Positions 47,304 through 59,300 of a stretch of DNA of 64,000 nucleotides are shown in pieces. Numbering within the stretch: position 1 is the stretch's first letter; every line of letters starts with the position of its first letter. This DNA comes from Citrus sinensis (lineage: Eukaryota; Streptophyta; Magnoliopsida; Sapindales; Rutaceae): contig NC_068559.1 of the NCBI RefSeq assembly GCF_022201045.2, forward strand, positions 20,033,501 through 20,097,500, given 5' to 3'. Made by a program: the position numbers and the translations under genes. A model generated the notes under the pieces. That model did no database searches and was not told where the DNA came from. It saw nothing but the letters and a program-made list of their open reading frames with translations.

Positions 47304-50300
47304 ATGTGGAAGCTGAAGATCGCCGAGGGCGGCAATGCATGGCTGCGTACATTGAACAATCACGTCGGTAGACAAGTATGGGAGTTCGATCCGGAGCTCG
47401 GATCGCCGGAGGAGCTGGCGAAGATCGAAAAGGCTCGTGAAAATTTCCATAACCATCGCTTCGAGAAGAAGCACAGTGCCGATCTGCTCATGCGATTGCA
47501 GGTATCAACTTTCAGCGAGTCTTTTATTCTTTTTTTTTTCAAATAATGCGCTGTCATTGTGTGTCCCGAAAGCGATGGCGGTAACCAAAAAATTAGTGAA
47601 GTAAATTGCTTCTACGACTGGAACAACAGCAAATGATTACTATAAAATAGTGCTGATTTAATCGCTGATTAGTGATCTACCTCATTAAGCAATTTTTTTT
47701 TCTTCAAATTTACTAAGTAGACGCTGTTACTTGTTTTAAGTGGAAAAGTGTTTTGATTGTGAATTACTACTATTAATCATGATCAGGCCCCTGTATATTT
47801 AACTTTGAAGCATTTCTTTGACTCTGTTTTATTTATTAATTTCAACATCATTTGAATGTTTTTGGTTTATAAACAGATAAGTCTTTGGCGCAATAAGAAT
47901 TGTATTTTAATTTGTAATGGAGTTGCATGAAATGGTAATGATGAATTTTGGTGTCTTTACTGGTCTTCATAACATTAAAAAAAAAAAAAAAGCTTTTGTC
48001 AAGTTTTCTTGATTTTTTTTTTTAATAATGATTCGGGGTAACTACCTTGTCAGTATTTAAACAAATTGCACAGTATCGCATTTGATAGAAGTACCAGCAC
48101 ATTGATGGGCATTGTCATTACTTAAATTACAAACCTTAAGAAGCCAAGTTTTCGATCTCCTACCATAATTGCTCTTGTTGTTTTTTCATTCACCTAATGC
48201 CTTTTGGTTATTTGTCAAATAAAAGAAATTAGATCGCGCTTAGGTTGAAAAACTGGAATGAGAATCAGAGATGCTAAATAATGGGGCAAGTTAGACTGGG
48301 AAACACTTGATAAGCACCAGTTTCAACCTTTGCTTAATTGGTCTGAAGCTTCATATATTGTTTCAACACCAGTGAAATCCCATTTTTACTTTGAAATTTT
48401 GGGTATAAAAGGTGCTGCTTTCAGCTTCAATTGTCTGCATCCCCGTGTTTATTGAGGGCTTCCTGAGAGCTGAAAGAACTATTGACCAAGCGCATTTTAG
48501 AAATTAACTTTACCCCACTGGATGTCATATGACGTGATCTATTCTGGCTCTCATACTCAAAAATGATGTCTGAGATTGCAAATGTTTCAATTAGGTATAA
48601 ACACATTTTTCAATTTTCTAATATATGATTTTACATAAAATTTCAACTTTTTGCCTTTATTTTTTAATTCTCTAGTTTGCCAAGGAGAATCCAGGTGTTA
48701 GAGTTTTACCTCAAGTCAAAGTGAAAGACACAGAAGATGTTACTGAGGATATAGTGACTAACACATTGAGAAGGGCATTAAGTTACCATTCAACTCTCCA
48801 GGCCCATGATGGGCACTGGCCAGGGGATTATGGAGGTCCTATGTTTCTAATGCCTGGCTTGGTAAGTGCTGATTTTGCTGTGATTCCTTTTATAGTGCAT
48901 GCAATGGATTTCTTGGTTCTTTTGCACAATTGTGGTTGTGTAATGTATATGTGAGGGTTTCAAGGTCGTCTGCTGCTGGAAGCAAAATTGTTTTGATATC
49001 TACCTTTACATCTTGTCCATAAAAGGAAAAAAAAAAACCAAAATAAAAATACTGCAAGTTCTGATTCACTTTAACAATATGATGCATCAGGTCATTACTT
49101 TGTCTATTACTGGAGCACTGAATGCTGTTCTATTGGAAGAACATAAGAAGGAGATGTGTCGTTATATCTACAATCACCAGGCAAGGATGCTTTTCATTCT
49201 ATTTGGGGTCGCAATATGTATGATGTCTCTTCATTAGATTGATGGTTTTGGTTCATTCAGATTTTTCCTTTAATTTGGTCCTTCATCATGGATGAAACTT
49301 TCTAATTTCTCAAAATTCACTATTCCAGAACAGAGACGGTGGATGGGGTTTACATATTGAGGGCCCAAGTACCATGTTTGGTTCAGTCTTGAACTATGTC
49401 ACTCTAAGGTTGCTTGGTGAAGGGGCTAATGATGGGCGAGGGGCTAATGATGGGCGAGGGGCAATGGAGAGAGGGCGTAGCTGGATTCTGGAACATGGTG
49501 GTGCAACTGCACTAACATCATGGGGGAAAATGTGGCTCTCAGTTCTGTATTGAACCTATTTCTTTCTGGTTTTGAATTGTTGATTTGGCTTTTTCATTTT
49601 CTATTGCTGCTTGTTTGATTCTTGCTGTATTCTGGATGCTAATAGGTACTTGGAGCATTTGAATGGTCTGGCAACAATCCCCTTCCCCCTGAGATATGGC
49701 TTCTTCCTTATATTCTACCATTCCATCCAGGTTTCTGCGCATTTGTGCATTTTTTTATGAAATTTTAATTGGGACAAGTACATGCAAATTTCTTGGTACT
49801 ATTTGTCTGAAGAGAAATAATTCTCTGAAGTTTTCGAACACTCAAGAATTCAGTGTCTTTTAGCCTCTGCATGTACTATATGAGCCCCTTTCCTTGATGT
49901 CTTTTGATCCACTTATTCCTGATAAAAGATAAAGAATGTTTGCATTTATGGTGTATGTGATCAAAGAGGATAATCAAGACTGGACTGTTAAAAGAAATAT
50001 GCATCAATAAAGATATATGCATGCTGTTTCAGATTGAGAATAATAATTTTTTTTCACAGAGTTGCTGATGCAAGACAGCCTAGGACGCCTTTCTCTTTCC
50101 ATCCATTCTATTCCTGATAGAGCAACCAATTTATTTAACTATTTGCAAAATTAAAACTCTGCTCTATTTTATCTTTTAGCAGTTTTGTTTTCTGTATGTA
50201 ATTTCCTATAGCATCTTTGAAACAAGAATACTGATGAATGAATAATTCTTGTTCATGCTTTCTCAGTAACTTTTGACAGAATATATACACTTAGAAAGCC

Positions 50301-53300
50301 AATTAAAAAGGAAACTAAATAAAGAATTTCTAAATTATGTAAACTAATCCTACAATAGCTCCCTAATATAAGCTTTCCTATTATGACTAAATCAAATAAT
50401 AAAGGAAAAGATACACCCAAAAATATTTACAATTAATTGACTAAATCTCCAACACTCCCCCTCAAGCTTAGGAATATATATTTTGCATTCCAAGCTTGCT
50501 GACAAGCCTTTCATGAGTTGGCTTGGGTAGACTTTTGGTGAGGATATCTGCTTCTTGTGCATGAGTAGAGATGTAGCATAAATCGAAACCTCCTCTTTCG
50601 ATTTCGTTCCTGATAAAACTTCGATCAATTCTGACATGTTTCATTTGATCGTGTTGGACTGGATTGTTCACGATGCTGATGGCAGATTTGCTGTCACTAT
50701 ACAACTTAGTGGGAGAGCAAACTGTGATTTGCAAGTCCTGCATCAACCTTTCCAGCCATATAACCTCACACACTTCTTATGCAATAGCCCGAAATTCGGC
50801 TTCGGCACTACTCCTTGCCACAACTGTTTGTTTCTTACTCTTCCATGTAACCAAGTTACCCCACAGCTTGGTGCAATATCCTGAAGTTGACTTACAATCT
50901 TCACTTCCAGCCCAGTCCGCATCAATATATCCTTCGATACTCCTGCTCTCAGTTTTTAGAAACATTAGTCCACTTCCTGGAGTTCCTTTGAGATACTTCA
51001 AAATATGATTTACAGCCTCTAGATGTCTCTGAGTAGGTGAATGCATGTATTGGCTCACCACACTCATAGCATATGCAATATCAGGCCGTCTGAGAGATAA
51101 GTAAATCAATCTACCAACCAGGCGTTGGTATCTTCCTACATCCACTGAAGGTTCATCATCTTTAATCTTGCTTTTCCAATTCTTTTCGAGTGGAGTTCCT
51201 ACTGGTTTGCGCCCCAACTTCCCTGTTTCTTCTAGTAGATCAAGAGTGTATTTCCTTTGAGAAATGAAAATACCCTCTTTACTTCTAGCAACTTCCATAC
51301 TGAGGAAATATTTTAGAGGTCCTAGATCTTTAACTTCAAATTCTTCCTTTAGTTGATTTTTGAGCCTTTGAATCTCAACATTATCATCACCTGTAAGTAT
51401 AATGTCATCTACGTATACAAGAATAATGGCCTTTTTCCCAGTTTCTCCTTTCTTAACGAAGATAGTGTGATAAGCTTGCCCTTGAGTGTACTTTAGCCGA
51501 GTGGGAGTTGAGCTAAATCTGGTGAATCGCACACGTGGGTATTGTTTCAAACCATATAATGATTTTTTAAATTTGCAAACTTTACCTCGTTCTTTTTTAG
51601 ATTGAAATCCTGGTGGAATCTTCATATACACTTCTTTATTAAGATTGCCATTCCAAAAAGCATTCTTCACATCGACTTGGTGTAGTTCCCAGTCTAGATT
51701 AACTGCAAAGGACAAGAGGATCCGAATAGAGTTGAGTTTGGCCACTGGAGCAAATTTTTCTTCATAATCAATCCCATATGCTTGTGTGAAGCCTTGTGCC
51801 ACTAACCGAACTTTATACCTTTCTACCTCTCCATCTACCTTATATTTCACTGTGAAAACCCATTTGCTTCCAGCCACTTTCTTACCCTTTGGTAGGTCAA
51901 CTACTTCCCAAGTTCCATTATCATGCAATGCTTTCATTTTCTCCTGCACAACTTTCTGTCACTTTGGATCTTTGAAAGCCTCGTGGATATTTTTTGGAAT
52001 TACCACACTATCAATCTTTGCTATAAAAGCTCTAAACCCAGAAGATAACTTTGTCCAAGTCACTGCTCACTCCAGGATCTAGTTCTTGGTTCAATGATTG
52101 GTCGTGCTGAGGAGCTTTTGACCTTCGAGAGTAAACTTGAAGTGGTCTCTCAGAAATTGTTTCTCCTTCTCGACCGTGACTCGGAGCAGGACTAGGGATA
52201 GGAATTGGACTTGGACTTGGACTTGAGTTTTCTAGAGATGGTTGGACAGTGACATTTCCTAGTTCTATTAGGGTAGAATTCATGGGCAAAAATGAGACAT
52301 CTTATGATATTGGAAGAGATACAGTAAGATCCCAATGACCATCTTCATCAGAATTCTCCCCTTGGAGATGATTGTTGGGATAGAAAGGCTGATTTTTAAA
52401 AAAAGTTTACATCACATGAGACAAAAAATCTCTTGAGAAAAGGAGAATAACATTTGTACCCTTTTTGGGATGGAGAATATCCGACAAATACACATTTAAG
52501 AGCCCTGGGATCGAGTTTGCTTTGGTTGGGTTGTTTATTATGGACAAACAATGTTCAGCTGAATATCTTTGGGGACAACGAGTTGAAAAAATTTATATTT
52601 GGAAAATGATCAAGAAGGACACTCAAAGGAGTTCTGAATTGAAGTGTTTTTGAGGGTAGACGATTAATTAAATAAGTTGATGTAAGAATTGCCTTACCTC
52701 AATTGGAATTTGGAACAGAACTAGTGAATATTATTGATCGAGCAACTTCCAACAAATGTCGATTCTTTCTTTCGGCAACCCCATTTTGTTTGGGTGTGTC
52801 AACACAAGAACTTTGATGGTGTATCCTTTTATTCCCCAAATATTGGCTAAATTCATTTGAGAAATACTCCCTTCCATTATCTGTTCTAATCCCTTCCATT
52901 ATTTGTTCTAAGGACATTTATATTGGATTGAAAAACATTTTGGATAAATTTGTGAAACTGTTGAAACCAGTAAAATGCCTCAGATTTATCTTTTATCAAG
53001 TACACCCAGCACACCCTAGTATGGTCGTCTATGAAAGTGACAAACCATTGAGTTCTATTTAAATTAACTGTTCTGGATGGACCCTAAATATCACTATGAG
53101 TCAATTGAAAAGGTTTTGAGGGTTTGTATGTATGTGGCAGATAATTGACTCTGGATTGTTTAGAAGGACACAATATTGGCATTGAAACGAAACTTTTTCT
53201 TTATTGACGAAAAGATTTGGATACAAAACTTTCATATAAGAATAGCTTGGATGCCCTAAGCGGTGATGCCATAACATAATATCAGAATGGGAAACAACTG

Positions 53301-56300
53301 ATGTGAACATTTTATTTTGTGACTTCACTCTACCGGAATCCCCAACTCCTGAGAAGTAGTATAGGCCATCTTTTCTCTCAGCAATGCCAATCATCTTCCC
53401 CAAAGAACGATCCTGAAATTCACCGTGAGAGGAGAAAAAAGTCACAACACAATTCATATCTTTTGTTAACTTACTAACTGAAAAAAGATTATATGTCAAC
53501 TTGGACACATATAAAACCAATTTCAATATCATATTTGGTAAGCAAACCGTGCCCTTCCCCACTGCAGGTGACATTTTTCCATCCGCAACCCACACATTGA
53601 TCTTACTTTTGCACTTGTCATAGTCCTCAAAGACATTCATTGACCCAGTCACATGGTCAGAGGCCCCTGTATCTACAATCCAACAGCCTGCTTGTTGTGA
53701 CTTTGACAGGAAAGTTTGACTTATTTTACCTGTTTGTGCCATAGCTGCATTAGGAATCTTTGAGTTTTGACTCTCGGATCCTGTTGACACCTTAGTTTGG
53801 TTGAGAAGTTGCCGTAGAATCTCCACTTGCTCTGTTGAGAAGTTAAATCCACTAACTTTGCCCGAATCTGATTCCACCATATTGGCTGATTGGATTGCTT
53901 GCATTGCTTCCTCGGTTTCCAATCAGGTGGCTTGCCGTGTAAGTCCCAACAAGTTTTACGAGTGTGATAGGGCTTCTTACAATAATCACACCGGACCTTG
54001 TCTCTCGACTGAGATACATGGCCATCATCTTGTTTGTTTGCTTCAGCCCCGTGCTTCTAAGGAAGGAGTGTCTTGGCTGGAAGGATTCATCATCACACGT
54101 TTCCTACTTTCTTCTCTCCTTACCTCAGCAAACGATTCTCGAAGGGTTGGAAAGGGCTTCATCCCGAGCAGTCTTCCACGTACTTCATCCAAATCTGGAT
54201 TCAATCCCTGCAAAAAATCAAAAGTACGCTCTTTCTTAAGCATTTTCTTATATTTTTCTGCATCAGTAGTACAAGACCATCCCATCTCATAAAAAAGATC
54301 CATTTCCTGCCACAACTCCATTAAGGAATTGTAATATTTAGTGACCGTGAGACTTCCTGGTCTGGTGTTGCGAATCTTTGATCGAATCTCAAAACATTGA
54401 AATGTGTTTTCAAGATCGGAATAAATTTCTTGAACCGCCTCCCAAATCTCCTTTGCTGTCTTGTAAAACAGATAAGATCGTCCAATACTTGGCTCCATAG
54501 AATTAATGAGCCAAGCCATGACAATCAAATTTTCTGCTTCCCAAGTGCTATAATTTGGTGCTGTGTCTGAAGGAGGTGTTATTGCCCCTATCAAGTTGCC
54601 AACCTTCCCTCTACCCTTGAAGACAAGAATAACGGATTGAAACCATTCTCGAAAATTCAGTCCATTAAGCTTGTGCTGTGTGATTTGCAGAGAGTGGCTT
54701 TCAAAAGGTGTAGATGAGGATCCGGAGATGGATCCTAGAGATGCTCTAAGGTCATATTTAGCGGTTCTTCAGACATTTAAAAAAAAAACTGACTAGCAAC
54801 CTAGCTCTGATACCATGAAACAAGAATACTGATGAATGAATAATTCTTGTTCATGCTTTCTCATTAACTTTGACAGAATATATACACTTAGAAAGCCAAT
54901 TAAAAAGGAAACTAAATAAAGAATCTCTAAATTATGTAAGCTAATCCTACAATATCTCCCTAGTATAAGCTTTCCTATTATGACTAAATCAAATAATAAA
55001 GGAAAAGATACACCCAAAAATATTTACAATTAATTGACTAAATCTCCAACAATCTTCAATAAGCCTTTTGTTCTTGGTAACGGCCAGGGAAAATATGTGA
55101 AATGATAGGACATCTTTGGGACCTGTGTGATTGAATTACATTATTCTGCTCCAGTTATAGCAATTATTTAGGATTAAGCCCTATGTCCTCAGAGAAGTCC
55201 AACAGACATTGTATGAAAATATGATTTGTATTAGTTGATTGTGGTGATTCCATTGGGATTTACACTTTCTGACTGATGGTGTTTCCGATTCACCTTTTGT
55301 GAAGTTGTTAAAAGTTTCTACATACATAGTCATGAAAACTGAAAGGAAATATATTTAATTGGTACTATGCTGCAGGAAGGATGTGGTGTCACTGCCGCAT
55401 GGTCTATCTGCCTATGTCTTACTTGTATGGAAAGAGGTTTGTTGGTCCAATTACCCCGACAGTCTTGGCTTTGAGAAAGGAGCTTTTCACTGTTCCATAT
55501 CATGAAATAGATTGGAATGAGGCGCGCAACCTCTGTGCAAAGGTCAGTGAAATTGGCATTAGTCCTAATAAAAAACTGTGTTTCTAACACGTCCATATTC
55601 TGTTAAATTGATCTTAGAATGAAAGTTTTGTTATGTCCATGAGGAGTCATCCAATATAGACATGTAATGGGCAGGGCACCATAGTTTGCCAATATACTTA
55701 GTGTTTTTTTTTTTTAAGGGTATCAACTAGGTAAGCTATAAAGAAAAGCTTTTAGTGATATGCAAAAGTATACCCAACCACCGCGGTACAATGCTATTTC
55801 AACTTTAACACCCTATATCAAAACCCCTTCCCAATTTAAATGAATGAAGAAAAAAGGTGAATGCTGGAACTCTTTAGACACTGAAGCCAGCGAAGCAAGA
55901 AGATGGACTTTATCCCATAATTCTTCAATATTATCCATGCTTTTTCCTTCAAAAATACAAACATTTCTTTCCTGCATCAATCTACTTAGTCTTTATTGCT
56001 AGATATATTGATTTCTTATAGCACTGGTTGATAATTTCAGACAATTTCTGTTTACGTTGTGTAGGTTGCAGATATATGGTTGGTCAGCCCTGAAACAATT
56101 GACTAATTTTTTAAAATGGTTAGATGTATGATTGTTTGAGTCAAATTATAAGGACTCTTGAAGTGAAAGAGGTCATGTACTTTTATTCTCCGTCCTGTCC
56201 TAAAGTTATGGAAAATGTTAAAAGTAGAACTCTGCGAGACTGCGGGTGGCATTTTCATATCCTTTTTCCCTAGCATATGTCATTGTGTCTTCTTCTTATT

Positions 56301-59300
56301 ATCACTTAAATATGATAATTTTTACAGGGCTTTTACCTTGTGTATTGACAAGAATTTCACTTCTTTTTTAGGAAGACTTGTACTACCCACACCCATTGAT
56401 CCAAGATGTACTTTGGGCAACACTCGACAAAGTTGTTGAACCTCTCCTAATGCATTGGCCTGGAAAGAAGTTAAGAGAAAAGGCCCTTCGCAATGCAATT
56501 AAACACATACACTATGAAGATGAGAATACTCGTTATCTTTGCATAGGTCCTGTGAACAAGGTGGGAATTCAAAGGTTTGCAGTGTTTCTTATCTTTGTAC
56601 AGAACTTTCTGCCTTTTAAACTGGTGGGCACTGTCAGTGCTAGTTGGTTCAACTGAACAAAACTCTTCGGGTGGTACAAGAGGTCTGGGGTTAGAAGTTA
56701 GGACCCCAATCATGGAAACATGCAGATTCTTTCAGTTTGTGGTAAAATTGAGTTTGATTATTTGAAATCCTTTCCCTGCTAGATGCCATCTGGGTTCATT
56801 TAAGATGACTTTGCAATGGCCTTTGATCTTTCAAGTTACTTATCTCATTTCCCAAATGTTTGGCGTTTAATGTGCTTAGTTAATACATGGTGGTCATCCC
56901 ACTTCCAAAAATTTCTCTTTAGATCTACTTGAGAATTATAGGTTAAGATTTGATAACAATGTATGCTTCTTTCTTCTGTTAATGTGCAGGTTCTGAACAT
57001 GCTTTGCTGTTGGGTGGAAGACCCGAACTCAGAGGCTTTCAAGTTGCATATTCCAAGAGTCAATGATTATTTGTGGATTGCTGAAGATGGCATGAAAGTG
57101 CAGGTGGGACAATATTATTGTTAAGTTGACCATTTTCATCCCCGCTTTGAATGAGAAGACATCTATCAAAATTTTGAGAAATGCTGGAGAGAACTTATTG
57201 AGTATAATTTGGTTTTACTAATGATGAGCATCGGCAAGTGCTAATTGGTACCCCATAATATAATACTTTTGTCGTTTCCCTGACTTTTATAATGTATATG
57301 ACTAATTTAAAAATGCAACTGCGTTAAGAATCCATTGGTTACAACTTTGATGAATACAGGATTTAAATGTCCATGTGCAGTATGCATAATAAATTACTTT
57401 GCAGGGTTATAATGGAAGTCAATTATGGGACACTGCTTTTGCCGTTCAAGCAATAATTTCAACCAATCTTGTTGAAGAATATGGTGCAACTCTGAAAAAA
57501 GCACATAAGTACATAAAGGACTCACAGGTTGTTTATTTCTAAATTCTGTGGAATTCGTATTAATGCATTCTTAAACATTTGATATTTTTTAAATCCCCAA
57601 ATGATTTCCTGATTGGTTTTTCTTTGCTTTGAAGGTGTTAGAAGATTGCCCTGGTAATCTTGATTTTTGGTACCGTCACATTTCAAAAGGTGCTTGGCCG
57701 TTCTCAACTGCTGATCATGGATGGCCCATCTCAGATTGCACATCAGAGGGTTTGAAAGTAATGGTTTACGAAATAGCAAGTATTCTTTTTTTGAATTTTT
57801 ATCTTTTACACACACACACACACTCTCTTATTTTTCCTCTGCACTCCTAACTTATCTATTTAACTTCTTTAGGCTTCTCTGCTATTATCAAAATTATCCT
57901 CAGCGATTGTTGGTGAACCAATAGAGACAAAACGGTTATATGATTCTGTGAATGTTATTTTTTCATTACAGGTAACTCGGGTTCTTGTTCTCTGAAAAAG
58001 TTAGGTTTTCTGTTGTCTATTCAATGCATTAGAAGTTACTTCCTAATCTAAGTTTTTCTTTGAAGAAACATAAAGCTTGCAATTTTTTCTACTCACAGGC
58101 ATAAATTTTGGATATTACGAATTTATATTTGGAAACTCCAATTTTATTGTTTATTGTTCTGAATTTTCTTTTTTTAATATGTGGACGAATGACTCAGCAA
58201 TTTTTCCAACGGAAAATTATTTATCTTGTATGTAAATTTGATGGCTCTAAGGCTGAATGCTACCATGAGACTCCTGCCTATGTAGCTAAAAGCATCTTGG
58301 ATATGAAATAGTGATTACTTTGCAGGAAATAGAAGATATCTAAAGTTATGCACAGCCTTTATATTTTCTTTTGTATTTTTCCTCAGATGGCATTTGAAGC
58401 CACTTCTCGACAACTGAAATTGTTTGTTAATGAACCTATATCCTTGGATTGTCTATTTAAAGCAATCATGTTGTCATTTGCAGAATATTCTACCGTTGAG
58501 GAACCTAATTCTTCTTGTGTTCTGCTATGAAATAGTTCGATGCTTCTTGTTGACAGGAAAACATTGATTCACTTTTTTATGCAATATACTCATATCCACA
58601 CACAAACACACAGACGAGTACATATCCATTGTAAATATCTTACAAAAGGCTTGTGTTTCTGCCTCTGGCATATTTATGCTTGGAGGAATAATCATATATT
58701 TGTTGGATTTTCCCCCCTTGCCACAGAATATATGAGAGATCCTTTGCATGGAATTTAGGTAATAATGTCTTCATCTCAAAAGAAAAACGATTCAATTATG
58801 CCCTATTAGTTTATGTAGTAGATTTTACTATTTGATTAAGTCCTGAAGGAATCTCCTGTTGGAATTCATTTGTTCAATATGCTTTTTGATAGGAATGGCT
58901 CAATTATATAATGAGTTTTAAGTCTTTTTGTGTGTGTGCGCGTATATAGATATGTAATTGCATTTTCACTGATGTGGCAATGTCTAAAAGTATTTGGTGA
59001 TTGCATTTTAAGAGCTACTTTCAGCTCATAAAGTAAATTGTAATGTTTTTTATTTTATTTTTCTAAGATTATATGATACACGAGTGTGTGAACTGAAATC
59101 TCTGGTTCCCCTTCTGTCCTTGAAAGCTTGTTATCAACATGTGCTAGTGATTAAAGATGTTGGGAGAGGGATCGGAATATGGGAAAATCTTGTCTCTGAC
59201 AAAGTTCCCACAGCTAGGCGAAAAAAGGATGAGTGAGATGCTCTGAGACTTGCATCTAGAGAGGGCAGACAATGTTGTGCATGCTTGATTCTTGTGCCTT

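Larger units (their letters stand above)
50218..55051 (-). mobile_element. Ty1/Copia LTR retrotransposon, antisense in cyclase intron 5
   Basis: The 4,834-bp element has two LTRs (50218-50454 and 54816-55051), each TG...CA bounded, and a 5-bp target-site duplication ATCTT (50213-50217 and 55052-55056). Minus-strand order is 5' LTR, tRNA-Met-type primer site, gag, protease, integrase, reverse transcriptase, RNase H, purine tract and 3' LTR, which is Copia order. The LTRs differ by five substitutions and one single-base indel in about 236 bp. Coding frames are interrupted, so it is probably not autonomous. The intron it enlarges spans 49731-55375. Confidence 0.96.

Noticed and set aside
54793..55017. 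Minus-strand frame within the Copia LTR
   Set aside because: Lies wholly within an LTR, which does not code; the other LTR has a matching frame by identity.
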